Source: Alphaproteobacteria bacterium
Lineage (GTDB): Bacteria > Pseudomonadota > Alphaproteobacteria > Micropepsales > Micropepsaceae
DNA: 64,000 nucleotides
Direction of reading: 5' to 3'
NCBI GenBank assembly: GCA_017983635.1
Contig: JAGOBA010000012.1
Location: 83,958 to 147,957, forward strand
Made by a program: the position numbers and the translations under genes
Notes under the pieces: model-generated
The model's input: the letters and a program-made list of their open reading frames with translations, nothing else
Told to the model about the DNA's origin: nothing
Database searches by the model: none
Shown: piece after piece, positions 47,786 through 56,714 of the stretch
Position numbering within the stretch: the stretch's first letter is position 1
How the letters are laid out: the number at the start of each line of letters is the position of its first letter

Positions 47786-48893
47786 CCTCGCGCGCACCGA
47801 ACGGCGACACCCGCATCAAGGCATGCCCCCGCTCGACGTGAGCGGCAGACAAATCTCGTTCTTCGAGTTCTGGCCGCAGCGCTATTTCTACGCGCCGATG
47901 TTCCTCTACTGGCTCTGGCTGACCGTCCGCCACGGCGGCCGTTTCACCTTGCCCACGATCTCGAACCCGCTGTTCCCCATGGGCGGCTGGATCGGTGAGT
48001 CAAAAGCGACCGTGTTCGAGTACGCTGGCTCCTACGCCCGGCAATTCATTGCCGCCTGGGCCACGATCGACAAGACGGAGAAGCTCACGCTTGCCGATGC
48101 TCTCGCCGCCGCGAAGCGCGCGGGCCTCACGCTCCCGTTCATCGCCAAGCCCGACATGGGCTGCCGTGGCGCCGGCGTCCGCCGCGTGCGCACCGAAGAA
48201 GAACTCGCCCGCTACATCGACGCCTTTCCGATGGGCGAGCGCATCGTCTTCCAAGCGCTCGTCGATCACGAGGCCGAAGCTGGTGTCTTCTACATCCGCA
48301 AACCCAGCGAGACACGCGGCCGCATCGTCTCGCTGACCCTCAAATACTTTCCGTATGTCTACGGCGACGGAAAATCGACCTTAGGTGAACTTATCGCCCG
48401 CGACCCGCGCGCGAGCCAACTGCAACACATCTACCTGCCCCGCCACAAAGATCGGCTCGACTGGATTGTCCCCGATGGCCAGCCTTTCCGCATCGCTTAC
48501 GCCGGCAGCCACAGCCGTGGCACCATCTTTCGCGACGGCAACCATCTGATCACCGAGGCAATGACCGACGCCTTCGATCGCATCGCAAAGGATGTAAAGG
48601 AATTCTACTTCGGTCGCTTCGACGTGCGCTTCCTCTCGATCGAAGACCTGCAAGCCGGCCGCAACTTCAAGATCGTGGAGATCAACGGCGCCGGCGCCGA
48701 AGCAACCCATATTTGGGACCGCCGCACGAAGCTCATCGACGCCTACCGTACGCTGATGCACCAGTACAGGGCGCTCTGGGAGACCGGCGCCGAGAACGCC
48801 AAGCGCGGCTTCAAGCCTGCCCGCCTGACCGATTTCATCCGCGCCTATCGCCACGAAACGAACCTCTGGTCCCAGTACCCCCAAACCGAATAG
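47778..48893 (+). CDS. ATP-grasp domain protein (D-Ala-D-Ala-ligase-like)
   Basis: A 371-residue protein. The central part shows ATP-grasp traits: FIAKPDMGCRGAGVRRV (ATP-binding lysine and glycine loop), FQALVDHEAEAGVFYIR, FGRFDVRFLSIEDL and the metal-ligand strand FKIVEINGAGAEATH. The N terminus (FFEFWPQRYFYAPMFLYWLW) holds a short hydrophobic stretch that may attach it to the membrane. Substrate unknown. Third gene of a hydrolase-DedA-ATP-grasp operon. Confidence 0.82.
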   Translation: MADLARTERRHPHQGMPPLDVSGRQISFFEFWPQRYFYAPMFLYWLWLTVRHGGRFTLPTISNPLFPMGGWIGESKATVFEYAGSYARQFIAAWATIDKTEKLTLADALAAAKRAGLTLPFIAKPDMGCRGAGVRRVRTEEELARYIDAFPMGERIVFQALVDHEAEAGVFYIRKPSETRGRIVSLTLKYFPYVYGDGKSTLGELIARDPRASQLQHIYLPRHKDRLDWIVPDGQPFRIAYAGSHSRGTIFRDGNHLITEAMTDAFDRIAKDVKEFYFGRFDVRFLSIEDLQAGRNFKIVEINGAGAEATHIWDRRTKLIDAYRTLMHQYRALWETGAENAKRGFKPARLTDFIRAYRHETNLWSQYPQTE

Positions 48894-48906
48894 CCACGGC
48901 GGGGTA

Positions 48907-49380
48907 TCACTTGGCGACGCCGGCAAGTTTCAACAGCGGCTCACGATTGAGACCCGCCAGCACCGCGCACGACACCCAAACGCCGCAAGCCAAGCCGAAC
49001 AGCAGCCCGTCGTCGAGCGTACCGTCGCTGTTCGGGATCACCACGCCAAGCGGGGTGAACAGATGGAAGAAGATCGCACCCGAAATGATTCCGAGGCCCA
49101 GCAACGCCGCAAACGGTCGCACAAATTGATACCTGCCGACGAGCGACACCAGCAAAGCGATCGAGGCGATGAGCTCGAACGTGCCGATTACCTTCGCGCT
49201 GAAAATCCCGCCGGGCGCGAACAGTCCCGGAAACCCGAGTCCCGCACTCCACTGATCGAGCGTGCCGAAAATATATTGCGTCTCGGGCGAGTCGCTGAAC
49301 TTGTAGAACAGCGACTGCACGAACACGAAACTGACGTACAAGATCAAACCGATCTGCAGCCACTGACGCTTCGAAACCAT
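48907..49380 (-). CDS. DoxX-like membrane protein
   Basis: A 157-residue protein with four membrane segments (LQIGLILYVSFVFVQSLFY, VIGTFELIASIALLVSLV, PFAALLGLGIISGAIFFHLF and LLFGLACGVWVSCAVLAG), the size and topology of DoxX/DUF417-type proteins. KFSDSPETQYIF in the first loop fits this group. Function unknown. Convergent with the ATP-grasp gene. Confidence 0.75.
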   Translation of the reverse strand: MVSKRQWLQIGLILYVSFVFVQSLFYKFSDSPETQYIFGTLDQWSAGLGFPGLFAPGGIFSAKVIGTFELIASIALLVSLVGRYQFVRPFAALLGLGIISGAIFFHLFTPLGVVIPNSDGTLDDGLLFGLACGVWVSCAVLAGLNREPLLKLAGVAK

Positions 49381-49603
49381 AGCAAACCTCCAAGCTTGGG
49401 CACGCTCTTAGCCGCCCTATTGATCACCCACTAACGCTAGCAAAGAGACACCGCACGCCTCAGCTTCGATTTGGATAGCCCCCCGCTATCGACCCGGCAG
49501 AGCGGAAACCCAAGGGTTTGCTCCGTTTCATTCCCCTATCGCCATGACGTTAAGCTTTGGGCACAATGAGTCCTGACGGAGTGATTTGGGGTCCCCAACG
49601 CCG

Positions 49604-50470
49604 ATGGCCGCCGAAGTCGACGAATTCTCCTACGCCTCCCCGGAAGATCCCGCGTTCAAGCGCCTCGTCATCCAAGTGATCGAGCGCATTTCGGGCCAAC
49701 CCGAACTGAAGCGGATGTACCTTGAGCATCAAAACAAACCCGTCCCCGGCGAAACCTTCTGGAACGCGGCTATCCGCAAGCTGCGCCTGAACATCGACCT
49801 GAACGAAGACGCGCTCGGCGAAATCCCAAAGACCGGCCCCGTCATCTTGGTCGCGAACCACCCGTTCGGTGTGCTGGACGGTCTGATGATCTGCTGGCTG
49901 ATCGCCCAGGTACGCAAGGACTTCAAGGTCCTAACCAACGCACTCCTGAACCGCGCCGAAGAGATCAAGCCGTTCTTGCTGCCGATTGACTTCGAAGAAA
50001 CCAAGGCCGCGCTCGAAACCAACATCAAAACCCGCGCCGAAGCGAAGGCGTTGTTGGAGAACGGCGGCGCCTTGATCATTTTCCCGGGCGGCACGGTGTC
50101 CACCACGCCGAAGGTTTGGGCCCGCAAAGCGCGCGACCCGGAATGGAAAACATTTACCGCCCGCATGATCTCGCAAGGCAGGGCGCCGGTCGTACCGGTC
50201 TTCTTCGCCGGTCAGAACTCGCGCCTATTTCAGGTTGCAAGCCACATCTCAATGACGCTGCGCCTGTCGCTTCTCTTCAAAGAAGTCCACGACCGCATCG
50301 GCGCCGATATGACGATCCGCATCGGCAAACGCATTCCGTTCGAAGACCTGAAAAAGATCAGCGACCGCAAGAAGCTCATGGAATTTCTGCGCGACCAAAC
50401 ATACGCGCTCGAAGCCACGGCGCCCGCCAAATCAAAGCGCAAGCGCCGCCGCCGTGAGCTTGTCGAGTAG
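49604..50470 (+). CDS. Lysophospholipid acyltransferase family protein (PlsC type)
   Basis: A 288-residue acyltransferase. The catalytic NHxxxxD motif is N85-H86-PFGVL-D92, the acceptor-site segment is IIFPGGTVST, and a further conserved proline strand is APVVPVFFAGQNSR. The length and hemolysin-like VLTNALLNR segment resemble ornithine-lipid OlsA-like enzymes, but the acceptor is not known. The start could also be TTG 49586 after GGAG. Its 3' end overlaps marR by 39 bp. Confidence 0.87.
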   Translation: MAAEVDEFSYASPEDPAFKRLVIQVIERISGQPELKRMYLEHQNKPVPGETFWNAAIRKLRLNIDLNEDALGEIPKTGPVILVANHPFGVLDGLMICWLIAQVRKDFKVLTNALLNRAEEIKPFLLPIDFEETKAALETNIKTRAEAKALLENGGALIIFPGGTVSTTPKVWARKARDPEWKTFTARMISQGRAPVVPVFFAGQNSRLFQVASHISMTLRLSLLFKEVHDRIGADMTIRIGKRIPFEDLKKISDRKKLMEFLRDQTYALEATAPAKSKRKRRRRELVE

Positions 50471-50896
50471 CCGCTCCAGTTGCGCCCGCTCCGCCGCATT
50501 CAGTCCCGCCGTCACGCGCATTTCGTAGTCGCGCGCGAGCGGCACGATCTCGGAATAAACGTCGTGCCCTTGTTCAGTGAGAAACAGGTGCCGTGCCCGC
50601 CGGTCGCCCTCAACCGCACGCTGTTCGATGCGGTGGGTCTCTTTTAACCGCGCAACCGCGCGGCTGACCTGCACCTTGTCCATCGCGGTACGATCGGTGA
50701 CTTCCGCAGCGGTCAGCCCCGGAAACTGCCCCAGCACCGCCATCACCCGCCACTCCGCAATGGTCAGCTGAAACTGCTGCTCATACGACTTCGCGATGCG
50801 GTGACTGACGGTGTTCGACAACACCGACAGCCGGTATGGCAGAAAATGCTCCAGCTCCAGCAGTCCGCTGGCCTTCACCTTGCGCTCAGGCCGCAT
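50432..50896 (-). CDS. MarR family regulator of the homogentisate operon
   Basis: A 154-residue MarR protein with the recognition region LTAAEVTDRTAMDKVQVSRAVARLKE and wing EQRAVEGDRRARHLFLTEQG. The start is ATG 50896, overlapping the maiA stop by 11 bp; the longer upstream frame is maiA in another phase. It is the last gene of the tyrosine operon and likely controls it from the inverted repeat at 54740. Confidence 0.9.
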   Translation of the reverse strand: MRPERKVKASGLLELEHFLPYRLSVLSNTVSHRIAKSYEQQFQLTIAEWRVMAVLGQFPGLTAAEVTDRTAMDKVQVSRAVARLKETHRIEQRAVEGDRRARHLFLTEQGHDVYSEIVPLARDYEMRVTAGLNAAERAQLERLLDKLTAAALAL

Positions 50897-51530
50897 CGGG
50901 TTGCTTCTCCGGCGCCGCCGCCGCGAACGCCGGCAACGCGCGGCAAGCCTTGTCGATCCGAACCAGGGTCGGAAAGGCATCCACCGGCACCTTGAACCGG
51001 TACGCATTCGCCATCTGTGGCACCAGACAAAGGTCGGCCAACGTCGGTGTGTCACCGTGACAGAACGCGCCGGTCGCCTTCGAACCGCTCAGCAGAGTCT
51101 CAAGCGCCGTAAAGCCACGATGAATCCAATGCGCGTACCATTTCGTCATGATCTCTTCGTCCGAGTGCCCCATCGTCTGCAGGCGCTGCCGCACGCCGAG
51201 ATTATTGATCGGATGGATATCGCACGCGATGACGTAAGCAATCTGCCGCACGCGCGCCTTCTCGGCCGGGTAGCTCGGCAACAGCGGCGGCGTCGGATAG
51301 GTCTCGTCCAGGTACTCGATGATAGCGAGCGACTGCCCGATCGTATGACCATCGGCTACCAGTGTCGGGATCAGCTCCTGCGGGTTGACCGCCTTGTAGG
51401 CTGGCGAGTGCTGTTGCCCGCCATCCTTCACCAAGTGAATCGAGGTTTGCTCATACGTGAGCCCCTTGAGGTTCAACGCAATCCGCGCGCGGTAGGCCGC
51501 CGACGAATAGGCATAGTCATAGAGCTTCAT
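50886..51530 (-). CDS. maiA: Maleylacetoacetate isomerase (GST zeta)
   Basis: A 214-residue zeta-class glutathione transferase that converts 4-maleylacetoacetate to fumarylacetoacetate. The active-site motif is SSAAYRARIALNLKG, where typical enzymes have SSCSWR. NPQELIPTL and QSLAIIEYLDETYP bind glutathione. The start is ATG 51530 (ATGA with fahA). Confidence 0.94.
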   Translation of the reverse strand: MKLYDYAYSSAAYRARIALNLKGLTYEQTSIHLVKDGGQQHSPAYKAVNPQELIPTLVADGHTIGQSLAIIEYLDETYPTPPLLPSYPAEKARVRQIAYVIACDIHPINNLGVRQRLQTMGHSDEEIMTKWYAHWIHRGFTALETLLSGSKATGAFCHGDTPTLADLCLVPQMANAYRFKVPVDAFPTLVRIDKACRALPAFAAAAPEKQPDAA

Positions 51531-52516
51531 TTCGGACCCTCGTACCTCGTGACCTTCTGGTCGATTGCACCGAACACCGACTGCCCGTCCGGCAGCTTCA
51601 TCTCGATCCGCACCCGATCGCCGAAACGCATGAACGGCGTCTCCGGTTTGCCTGAGGCAATCGTCTCCAGCATCCGCACCTCGGCCAAACACGCCGAGCC
51701 GCTCTTGCGATCGGCGTTCGACACCGTGCCGGAGCCGACGATCGATCCCGCCTCAAGCTCCCGCGTCTTCGCCACATGAGCGATCAATTGCGGGAACGAA
51801 AACGTCATGTCGACGCCCGCATTCGGCGAACCTAACCGCGCGCCGTTTAAGTCGATCAGCAACGGCAGGTGCACCTTGCCCTCGCGCCAATGTCCGCCGA
51901 GCTCATCCGGCGTCACCGCGACCGGCGAGAACGCCGTCGCCGGCTTCGACTGAAAGAACCCGAACCCCTTCTCAAGCTCCTTCGGAATGAGGTTGCGCAA
52001 ACTTACATCGTTGACCAGCATCAGCAACCGGATGTGCGGCGCCGCTTGCGCCGGCGAAGCGCCCATCGGCACATCGCCTGTGATGACGGCAACCTCGCCT
52101 TCCATGTCGATGCCCCACACTTCGTCGGCCGCCAGAATGTCGTCCTCCGGCCCGATGAAGCTGTCCGACCCGCCTTGGTAGATCAACGGATCGGTCCAAA
52201 ACGACTGCGGCATCTCGGCCCCGCGTGCCTTGCGCACAAGTTCGACATGCGTGACATACGCGGACCCATCCGCCCACTGAAACGCACGCGGCAACGGCGC
52301 CGCACAGTCGCCGGGCCGAAACGAAAACGACCCGACCGGCGAACCTTCGTTCAGCGCCCGATAGAGCTCCAACAGTCGCGGCGCCGAGCGCTCCCACGTA
52401 TCCAGCGCCACTTGCAGCGTCGGCGCAATTCCATCCGCCGCGATCGCACGCTTCAGATCGCGCGAAACGACGACAAGCTTCCCGTCGCGCCCATGCCTAA
52501 GCGAAGCAAGTTTCAC
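51527..52516 (-). CDS. fahA: Fumarylacetoacetase
   Basis: A 329-residue hydrolase for the last step, fumarylacetoacetate to fumarate and acetoacetate. The metal-binding Asp/Glu set is in VWGIDMEGEVAVITGD, with LVNDVSLRNLIPKELEKGFGFFQSKP and GSGTVSNADR as further family segments. The length is that of the short bacterial FAH form. It overlaps hmgA and maiA by 4 bp on both sides. Confidence 0.95.
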   Translation of the reverse strand: MKLASLRHGRDGKLVVVSRDLKRAIAADGIAPTLQVALDTWERSAPRLLELYRALNEGSPVGSFSFRPGDCAAPLPRAFQWADGSAYVTHVELVRKARGAEMPQSFWTDPLIYQGGSDSFIGPEDDILAADEVWGIDMEGEVAVITGDVPMGASPAQAAPHIRLLMLVNDVSLRNLIPKELEKGFGFFQSKPATAFSPVAVTPDELGGHWREGKVHLPLLIDLNGARLGSPNAGVDMTFSFPQLIAHVAKTRELEAGSIVGSGTVSNADRKSGSACLAEVRMLETIASGKPETPFMRFGDRVRIEMKLPDGQSVFGAIDQKVTRYEGPK

Positions 52517-53643
52517 CGCGCACCTCGCCAGCTATCGACGTAGCCGCGATCCTCAATCCCCTCCGCCTCCGGCGTCGGATCGAGCGCATCGCGGGTGTCG
52601 ATCATCACCGCGACTTCATCGGTCTCCTTTCGCTCCGCCTTCGCCCCCGCTGCAAACGCCTTCGGATGCGGCCCGTGCGTGAAGCCCGCCGGATGGAACG
52701 TAATCATCCCCGCCTTTATGTTGTCGCGGCTGAAGAAGTTGCCGGCGTGATAGAAAATCACTTCGTCGTAGTCGTCGTTGTTGTGGAAGAACGGCACCTT
52801 CAGCGCCCCCGGATCGCTCTCGATCGGCCGCGGCACGAACGTACAAACCACAAAACGGTCGGCCAAAAACGTCGTGTGCACCGACGGCGGCAAGTGATAG
52901 CGGTGGCTGACGATCGGCCGGATATCGCGCCAGTTCAGCTTCACCGGCACGACCGTACCCTTCCACCCCTGCGCATCCAACGGATTGAACGGATAGACGA
53001 TCGTCGAGATCAGCTGCCGTCGCTTGACGGCAACCTTCCACTCGTTCTCGCTCTGCTGCATCAAAAAGCGATGATTGATCTTCGGCGTCTCAAGCACAGC
53101 CGGATCGAACTGCGCATGCTCGCCCAGCATCCCGCGATCGGGTAGTCGGTAGGCGTTGTCCACCGCCTCGACCAGCAACAACGCGCAATCTTCCCGTGGC
53201 TCGATCCGCCACATCGTGCCACGCGGAATGACGATGTAGTCGCCGTCGCGAAACGTCATGTGACCGAAGTCGCAGAAGAAGTCGCCCGAGCCCGCGTGCA
53301 CGAAGATCAGCTCGTCCCCGTCGCCGTTTCGCGCGAGTTCCGGCATCGATTCCGCGAGACGCCAGTTGCGAATCTTGACCTTCTGATTGCCGAGCAACGT
53401 CTTCGCCGCCCAGGGCGAAGCCGCGGATGCCGAAAGCTTGTTCGTGTCATAAGCCCGCGGCCGAAGCGGCCCCGTGAACGAGCTCCACGCGGTCGGCATA
53501 TGCTTGTGATACATGTGCGTCGCGGGCCCGAAGAACCCTTCGCGCCCAAGCTCGCGTTCATATGTGCCCTCCGGCAAATCGGCATGCGCCTGGCGCGAGG
53601 TCTGCCCCTCAATCCGCGGAAAGCTGATCCAGTTCTTGCTCAT
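52513..53643 (-). CDS. hmgA: Homogentisate 1,2-dioxygenase
   Basis: A 376-residue iron dioxygenase that opens the homogentisate ring. Family segments are GREGFFGPATHMYHKHMPT, FVHAGSGDFFCDFG, VIPRGTMWRIE and the C-terminal iron-site region YDEVIFYHAGNF and FHPAGFTHGPHPKA. The length is of the short bacterial type, about 70 residues less than the human enzyme. It overlaps hppD and fahA by 4 bp. Confidence 0.95.
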   Translation of the reverse strand: MSKNWISFPRIEGQTSRQAHADLPEGTYERELGREGFFGPATHMYHKHMPTAWSSFTGPLRPRAYDTNKLSASAASPWAAKTLLGNQKVKIRNWRLAESMPELARNGDGDELIFVHAGSGDFFCDFGHMTFRDGDYIVIPRGTMWRIEPREDCALLLVEAVDNAYRLPDRGMLGEHAQFDPAVLETPKINHRFLMQQSENEWKVAVKRRQLISTIVYPFNPLDAQGWKGTVVPVKLNWRDIRPIVSHRYHLPPSVHTTFLADRFVVCTFVPRPIESDPGALKVPFFHNNDDYDEVIFYHAGNFFSRDNIKAGMITFHPAGFTHGPHPKAFAAGAKAERKETDEVAVMIDTRDALDPTPEAEGIEDRGYVDSWRGAR

Positions 53644-54704
53644 GCTTTCAAAACCCCGCGCCGGATTTGGTCGAGCTCGATCGATTCGAACAGCGCCTGG
53701 AAGTTCCCCTCGCCGAACCCGTCATTGCCCTTGCGCTGTATGATCTCGAAGAAGATCGGCCCGATCGCGTTCTGCGTGAAGATCTGCAGCAACAACCCCG
53801 ACGTCGGTCCGCCGTCGATCAGAATCTGATTGCGCTTCAGCCGCGCCACATCTTCGCCGTGGTTCGGCACGCGCTTGTCGATGCCCTCATAATACGTGTC
53901 GATCGTCGACTGGAAAGCGACGTCCTTCTTGCGCAGCTTCTCGACCGTCTCAAAGATATTGTTGCTCGACAGCGCGATGTGTTGGATACCCTCGCCCTTG
54001 TACTCCGCCAAGTACTCCGCGATCTGCGATTTGTCGTCGGAGCTTTCATTGATCGGAATGCGGATCTTGCCGCACGGGCTCGTCATCGCCCGGCTCTTCA
54101 AACCGGTGAGCTTGCCCTCGATATCGAAGTACTTCACCTCACGGAAGTTGAACAACCGCGTATAATAACCCGCCCAAACGTCCATGTTGCCGCGATAGAC
54201 GTTATGCGTGACGTGATCGATTTCGGCCAGTCCTACGCCATCGTGTCGATAGCCCTTCGTCACGTCCGTCGGCACGAAGTCCACGTCGTAGATCGAGACT
54301 TCGCCTGGCCCATAGCGATCCACGAAGTAGATCAAGCTGCCGCCGATGCCCTCGATTGCCGGAATATTGAGCTCCATCGGACCGACCTTGCCCTCGAACG
54401 GCTTCGCCCCGAGTTCGACGGCGCGTGCGAACGCCTTACCGGCGTCCTTCACGCGAAATGCCATCGCGCATGCCGACGGTCCGTGCGCACGCGCAAACCG
54501 CGCGCCGTGGCTGTCGGGCTCCGCGTTGACGATGAAGTTGACGTCGTTCTGCCGGTAGAGCGTCACGTTCTTGGAGCGGTGCCGCGCAACGGCGCGAAAA
54601 CCCAAACTCTCAAAGTACCGCCCAAGCGCGGCCGTATCCGGCGCCGTGTACTCGACAAACTCGAACCCGTCCGTTCCCATCGGATTCTCGAACAAATCAG
54701 CCAT
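53640..54704 (-). CDS. hppD: 4-Hydroxyphenylpyruvate dioxygenase
   Basis: A 354-residue two-domain VOC enzyme making homogentisate from 4-hydroxyphenylpyruvate. Conserved parts include FEFVEYTAPD, ARAHGPSACAMAFRV, DHVTHNVYRGNMDVWAGYY, GIQHIALSSNN and the C-terminal FFEIIQRKGNDGFGEGNF. The start is ATG 54704 with GGAGGA upstream. First gene of the tyrosine degradation operon. Confidence 0.96.
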   Translation of the reverse strand: MADLFENPMGTDGFEFVEYTAPDTAALGRYFESLGFRAVARHRSKNVTLYRQNDVNFIVNAEPDSHGARFARAHGPSACAMAFRVKDAGKAFARAVELGAKPFEGKVGPMELNIPAIEGIGGSLIYFVDRYGPGEVSIYDVDFVPTDVTKGYRHDGVGLAEIDHVTHNVYRGNMDVWAGYYTRLFNFREVKYFDIEGKLTGLKSRAMTSPCGKIRIPINESSDDKSQIAEYLAEYKGEGIQHIALSSNNIFETVEKLRKKDVAFQSTIDTYYEGIDKRVPNHGEDVARLKRNQILIDGGPTSGLLLQIFTQNAIGPIFFEIIQRKGNDGFGEGNFQALFESIELDQIRRGVLKA

Positions 54705-54739
54705 TTTCTGCGCTCCTCCGGCGGTCTGAGGTCCGCAAC

Positions 54740-54759
54740 ATAGTTTCATTTGCAACTAT
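54740..54759. promoter_or_regulatory. Inverted repeat upstream of hppD, candidate MarR operator
   Basis: ATAGTTTCATTTGCAACTAT has arms ATAGTTTC and GCAACTAT that match at 7 of 8 positions around a 4-bp centre. It is 35 bp before the hppD start, in the AT-rich promoter DNA. The size suits a MarR dimer, and a marR gene ends this operon. Confidence 0.6.
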
Positions 54760-54880
54760 TATCAACCATTTCACCCCTACTGTGCACAATTGAAAGCGAA
54801 CCCCTGCACCCCCACATCCCCCGGCGTCATCCAGCCGTCTTGGGGTGATGTGCAGTTTTGATCGAGGAGACACGATCCGA

Positions 54881-55783
54881 ATGTCGAACATCTTCACACC
54901 ACGCACCGGCAACCCGAACCGGCTGCCAAGCGGCTTCCCGAACTTCCTCAGCGTTCCGCTGGTCATTCTCATCGTCGTCGCGCTGATCGTATTCCTGATG
55001 TGGCCGTTCAAAACGATCGACCAAGGCGACGTCGGCGTGAAGCTGCGCTGGGGCCAAGCGGTCGAGGTGCTCTATCCCGGCATCAACATCGTCGTGCCCG
55101 GCATGGAGCACGTCGTACTTCTGCCAACGCGGACGCAGAAATTTACGCCGCCGCCGCTCAACTCCTATTCCAAGGACACACAGGTCGCCGACGTCAAAGT
55201 GTCGGTGAACTACCACGTCGATCCAACGAAGGCGATTGAAGTCTACTCACGCTACGGCGCGACGTTCGTCGAATCGATCATCAACCCGATCGTGAACAAG
55301 CGCTTCAAAGAGGTCTTCGGCCGTTACGACTCGCGCGAGATCGTCAACAAGCGCAAAGAGCTCGGCGAAGAGGTCGAGAGCGCGATCAGCAAAAGCATCC
55401 CATCGGGTATCATCATCGAAACTGTTCAGATCGAGAACATCGACTTCTCCGACACTTACGAAGCTGCGATCGAAGGCGCCGCACAAGCGGAGGCCGCCGT
55501 TCGCAAGGCCAAGCAAGAGCTCGAGCAGAAGAAGGTCGACGCGGAGCGGGTCGTCGTGCAGGCAACGGCCGACGCCACGGCCCGTATCACGGCGGCAAAG
55601 GCCGACGCCGACGCGATCCGCCTCAAAGGCGAGGCCGAAGCGAGCGCCATTCAGGCCAAGGCCGCCGCACTGCGTGACAATCCCGGCTACGTCGGCCTGA
55701 CCGCCGCCGAAAAATGGGACGGCAAGCTGCCGACCACCTTCGTGCCGGGCTCCGCGTTGCCGTTCGTGCAAGTCCCGCGCTAA
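54881..55783 (+). CDS. Prohibitin-like SPFH domain membrane protein
   Basis: A 300-residue protein with one membrane segment (residues about 24-40, VPLVILIVVALIVFLMWPF), an SPFH domain (KTIDQGDVGVKLRWG to IENIDFSDTY) and a C-terminal alanine/lysine-rich coiled coil (AAQAEAAVRKAKQELEQKK). Such proteins form ring-like membrane scaffolds. The start is ATG 54881 with GAGGAGA upstream. Convergent with a marR across a strong terminator. Confidence 0.9.
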   Translation: MSNIFTPRTGNPNRLPSGFPNFLSVPLVILIVVALIVFLMWPFKTIDQGDVGVKLRWGQAVEVLYPGINIVVPGMEHVVLLPTRTQKFTPPPLNSYSKDTQVADVKVSVNYHVDPTKAIEVYSRYGATFVESIINPIVNKRFKEVFGRYDSREIVNKRKELGEEVESAISKSIPSGIIIETVQIENIDFSDTYEAAIEGAAQAEAAVRKAKQELEQKKVDAERVVVQATADATARITAAKADADAIRLKGEAEASAIQAKAAALRDNPGYVGLTAAEKWDGKLPTTFVPGSALPFVQVPR

Positions 55784-55803
55784 GTCCCTCAACCTATCTC
55801 CGG

Positions 55804-55825
55804 CGGCCCGCCACACGGCGGGCCG
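55804..55825. terminator. Bidirectional hairpin terminator
   Basis: CGGCCCGCC-acac-GGCGGGCCG forms a 9-bp, all G-C stem between the convergent prohibitin and marR genes. The T-run after it is interrupted (GTTTGCGTTT). Confidence 0.75.
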
Positions 55826-55833
55826 TTTGCGTT

Positions 55834-56277
55834 TCAGCCGTCGCGGTTGAGCCGCACCAGTATCTCGGCCGCCTTCCGTAATAAGTCGCGCTCCGTCCGG
55901 CTCAATCCTTCAACCTGCGCCGTCAGCACCGAAAGCCGACGCTCCCGACCGGCCTCAAGCAGCGCCTTGCCCTTCGCCGTCGCCGCGATCCGCAGCGCGC
56001 GCCGGTCCTGCGTATCACCGGCTTTCGTCGCCAGCCCGTCCGCCTCAAGCTCGGCCACCAAGCGCGACATCGTCGGCGCCCGCACTTGCTCGGCCGCAGC
56101 CAGATCTTTCAAGGTCTGCGGCCCGCCGAACACCAGCACTGACAGCGCCGACGCCTTCGGCGCGGAAAGCCCCATTGCATCGTCGCTCTTGCGCAAACGC
56201 CGGAGCAGCCTGAGCGCGGCCGAATGCACCTGCTCCGCGATCGCATGCGCCTCGCTCTGCCCGCTTCGCCGTTTCAC
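55834..56277 (-). CDS. MarR family regulator
   Basis: A 147-residue MarR protein: helix-turn-helix region QTLKDLAAAEQVRAPTMSRLVAELEADG and wing TQDRRALRIAATAKG. The start is GTG 56277. It is divergent from a VOC-family gene with a near-perfect inverted repeat in between, suggesting control of that gene and itself. Confidence 0.9.
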   Translation of the reverse strand: MKRRSGQSEAHAIAEQVHSAALRLLRRLRKSDDAMGLSAPKASALSVLVFGGPQTLKDLAAAEQVRAPTMSRLVAELEADGLATKAGDTQDRRALRIAATAKGKALLEAGRERRLSVLTAQVEGLSRTERDLLRKAAEILVRLNRDG

Positions 56278-56295
56278 AAACCCTCTTTACACAGT

Positions 56296-56314
56296 TAGTT
56301 AGCAAAGCTAATTA
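56296..56314. promoter_or_regulatory. MarR operator candidate between marR and VOC gene
   Basis: TAGTTAGC-AAA-GCTAATTA, arms matching 7 of 8, in the 63-bp divergent region. TTAGC-N3-GCTAA is a perfect core. It lies 19 bp from the marR start and 27 bp from the VOC start, so it would cover both promoters. Confidence 0.65.
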
Positions 56315-56340
56315 TACCCGAAACCCAAGGAGTGATCAAG

Positions 56341-56712
56341 ATGACCCTATCGAAACTCGCCCAAGTCGCCCTCTCCACCCGCGACCTGCCGAAGGCCGTC
56401 GCGTTCTACCGCGATGTGCTGGGCCTCAAGCTCATGTTCGAAGTCTCCGGCATGGCCTTCTTCGACATGGACGGCACCCGCCTCATGATCGGCGCCGCGC
56501 ACCACACCGGCCCGCTGCAGAACAACACATACCTGTACTTCGATGCCGGCGACTGGGCGCAGACCGAGGCCGCCCTGATCAAACGCGGCGTCAAGTTCGA
56601 CCGCGACGCAGAGGTCGTCCAACGCGCCGAAGGCAACGAACACGCGCTGCGCTTCTTCAAGGACCCGGACGGCAACGCCCTCGCCATCATGGGCTGGCGC
56701 CCCGCCAAGTAA
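56341..56712 (+). CDS. VOC family (glyoxalase-like) protein
   Basis: A 123-residue single VOC protein with paired beta-alpha-beta-beta units: LAQVALSTRDLPKAVAFYRDVLGL and the end FFKDPDGNALAIMGW. It resembles glyoxalase/fosfomycin-resistance-type proteins of the DUF group. The start is ATG 56341 with AAGGAG upstream. Likely target of the divergent MarR; may detoxify an electrophile, which would fit its neighbour glutathione reductase. Confidence 0.87.
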   Translation: MTLSKLAQVALSTRDLPKAVAFYRDVLGLKLMFEVSGMAFFDMDGTRLMIGAAHHTGPLQNNTYLYFDAGDWAQTEAALIKRGVKFDRDAEVVQRAEGNEHALRFFKDPDGNALAIMGWRPAK

Positions 56713-56714
56713 GC

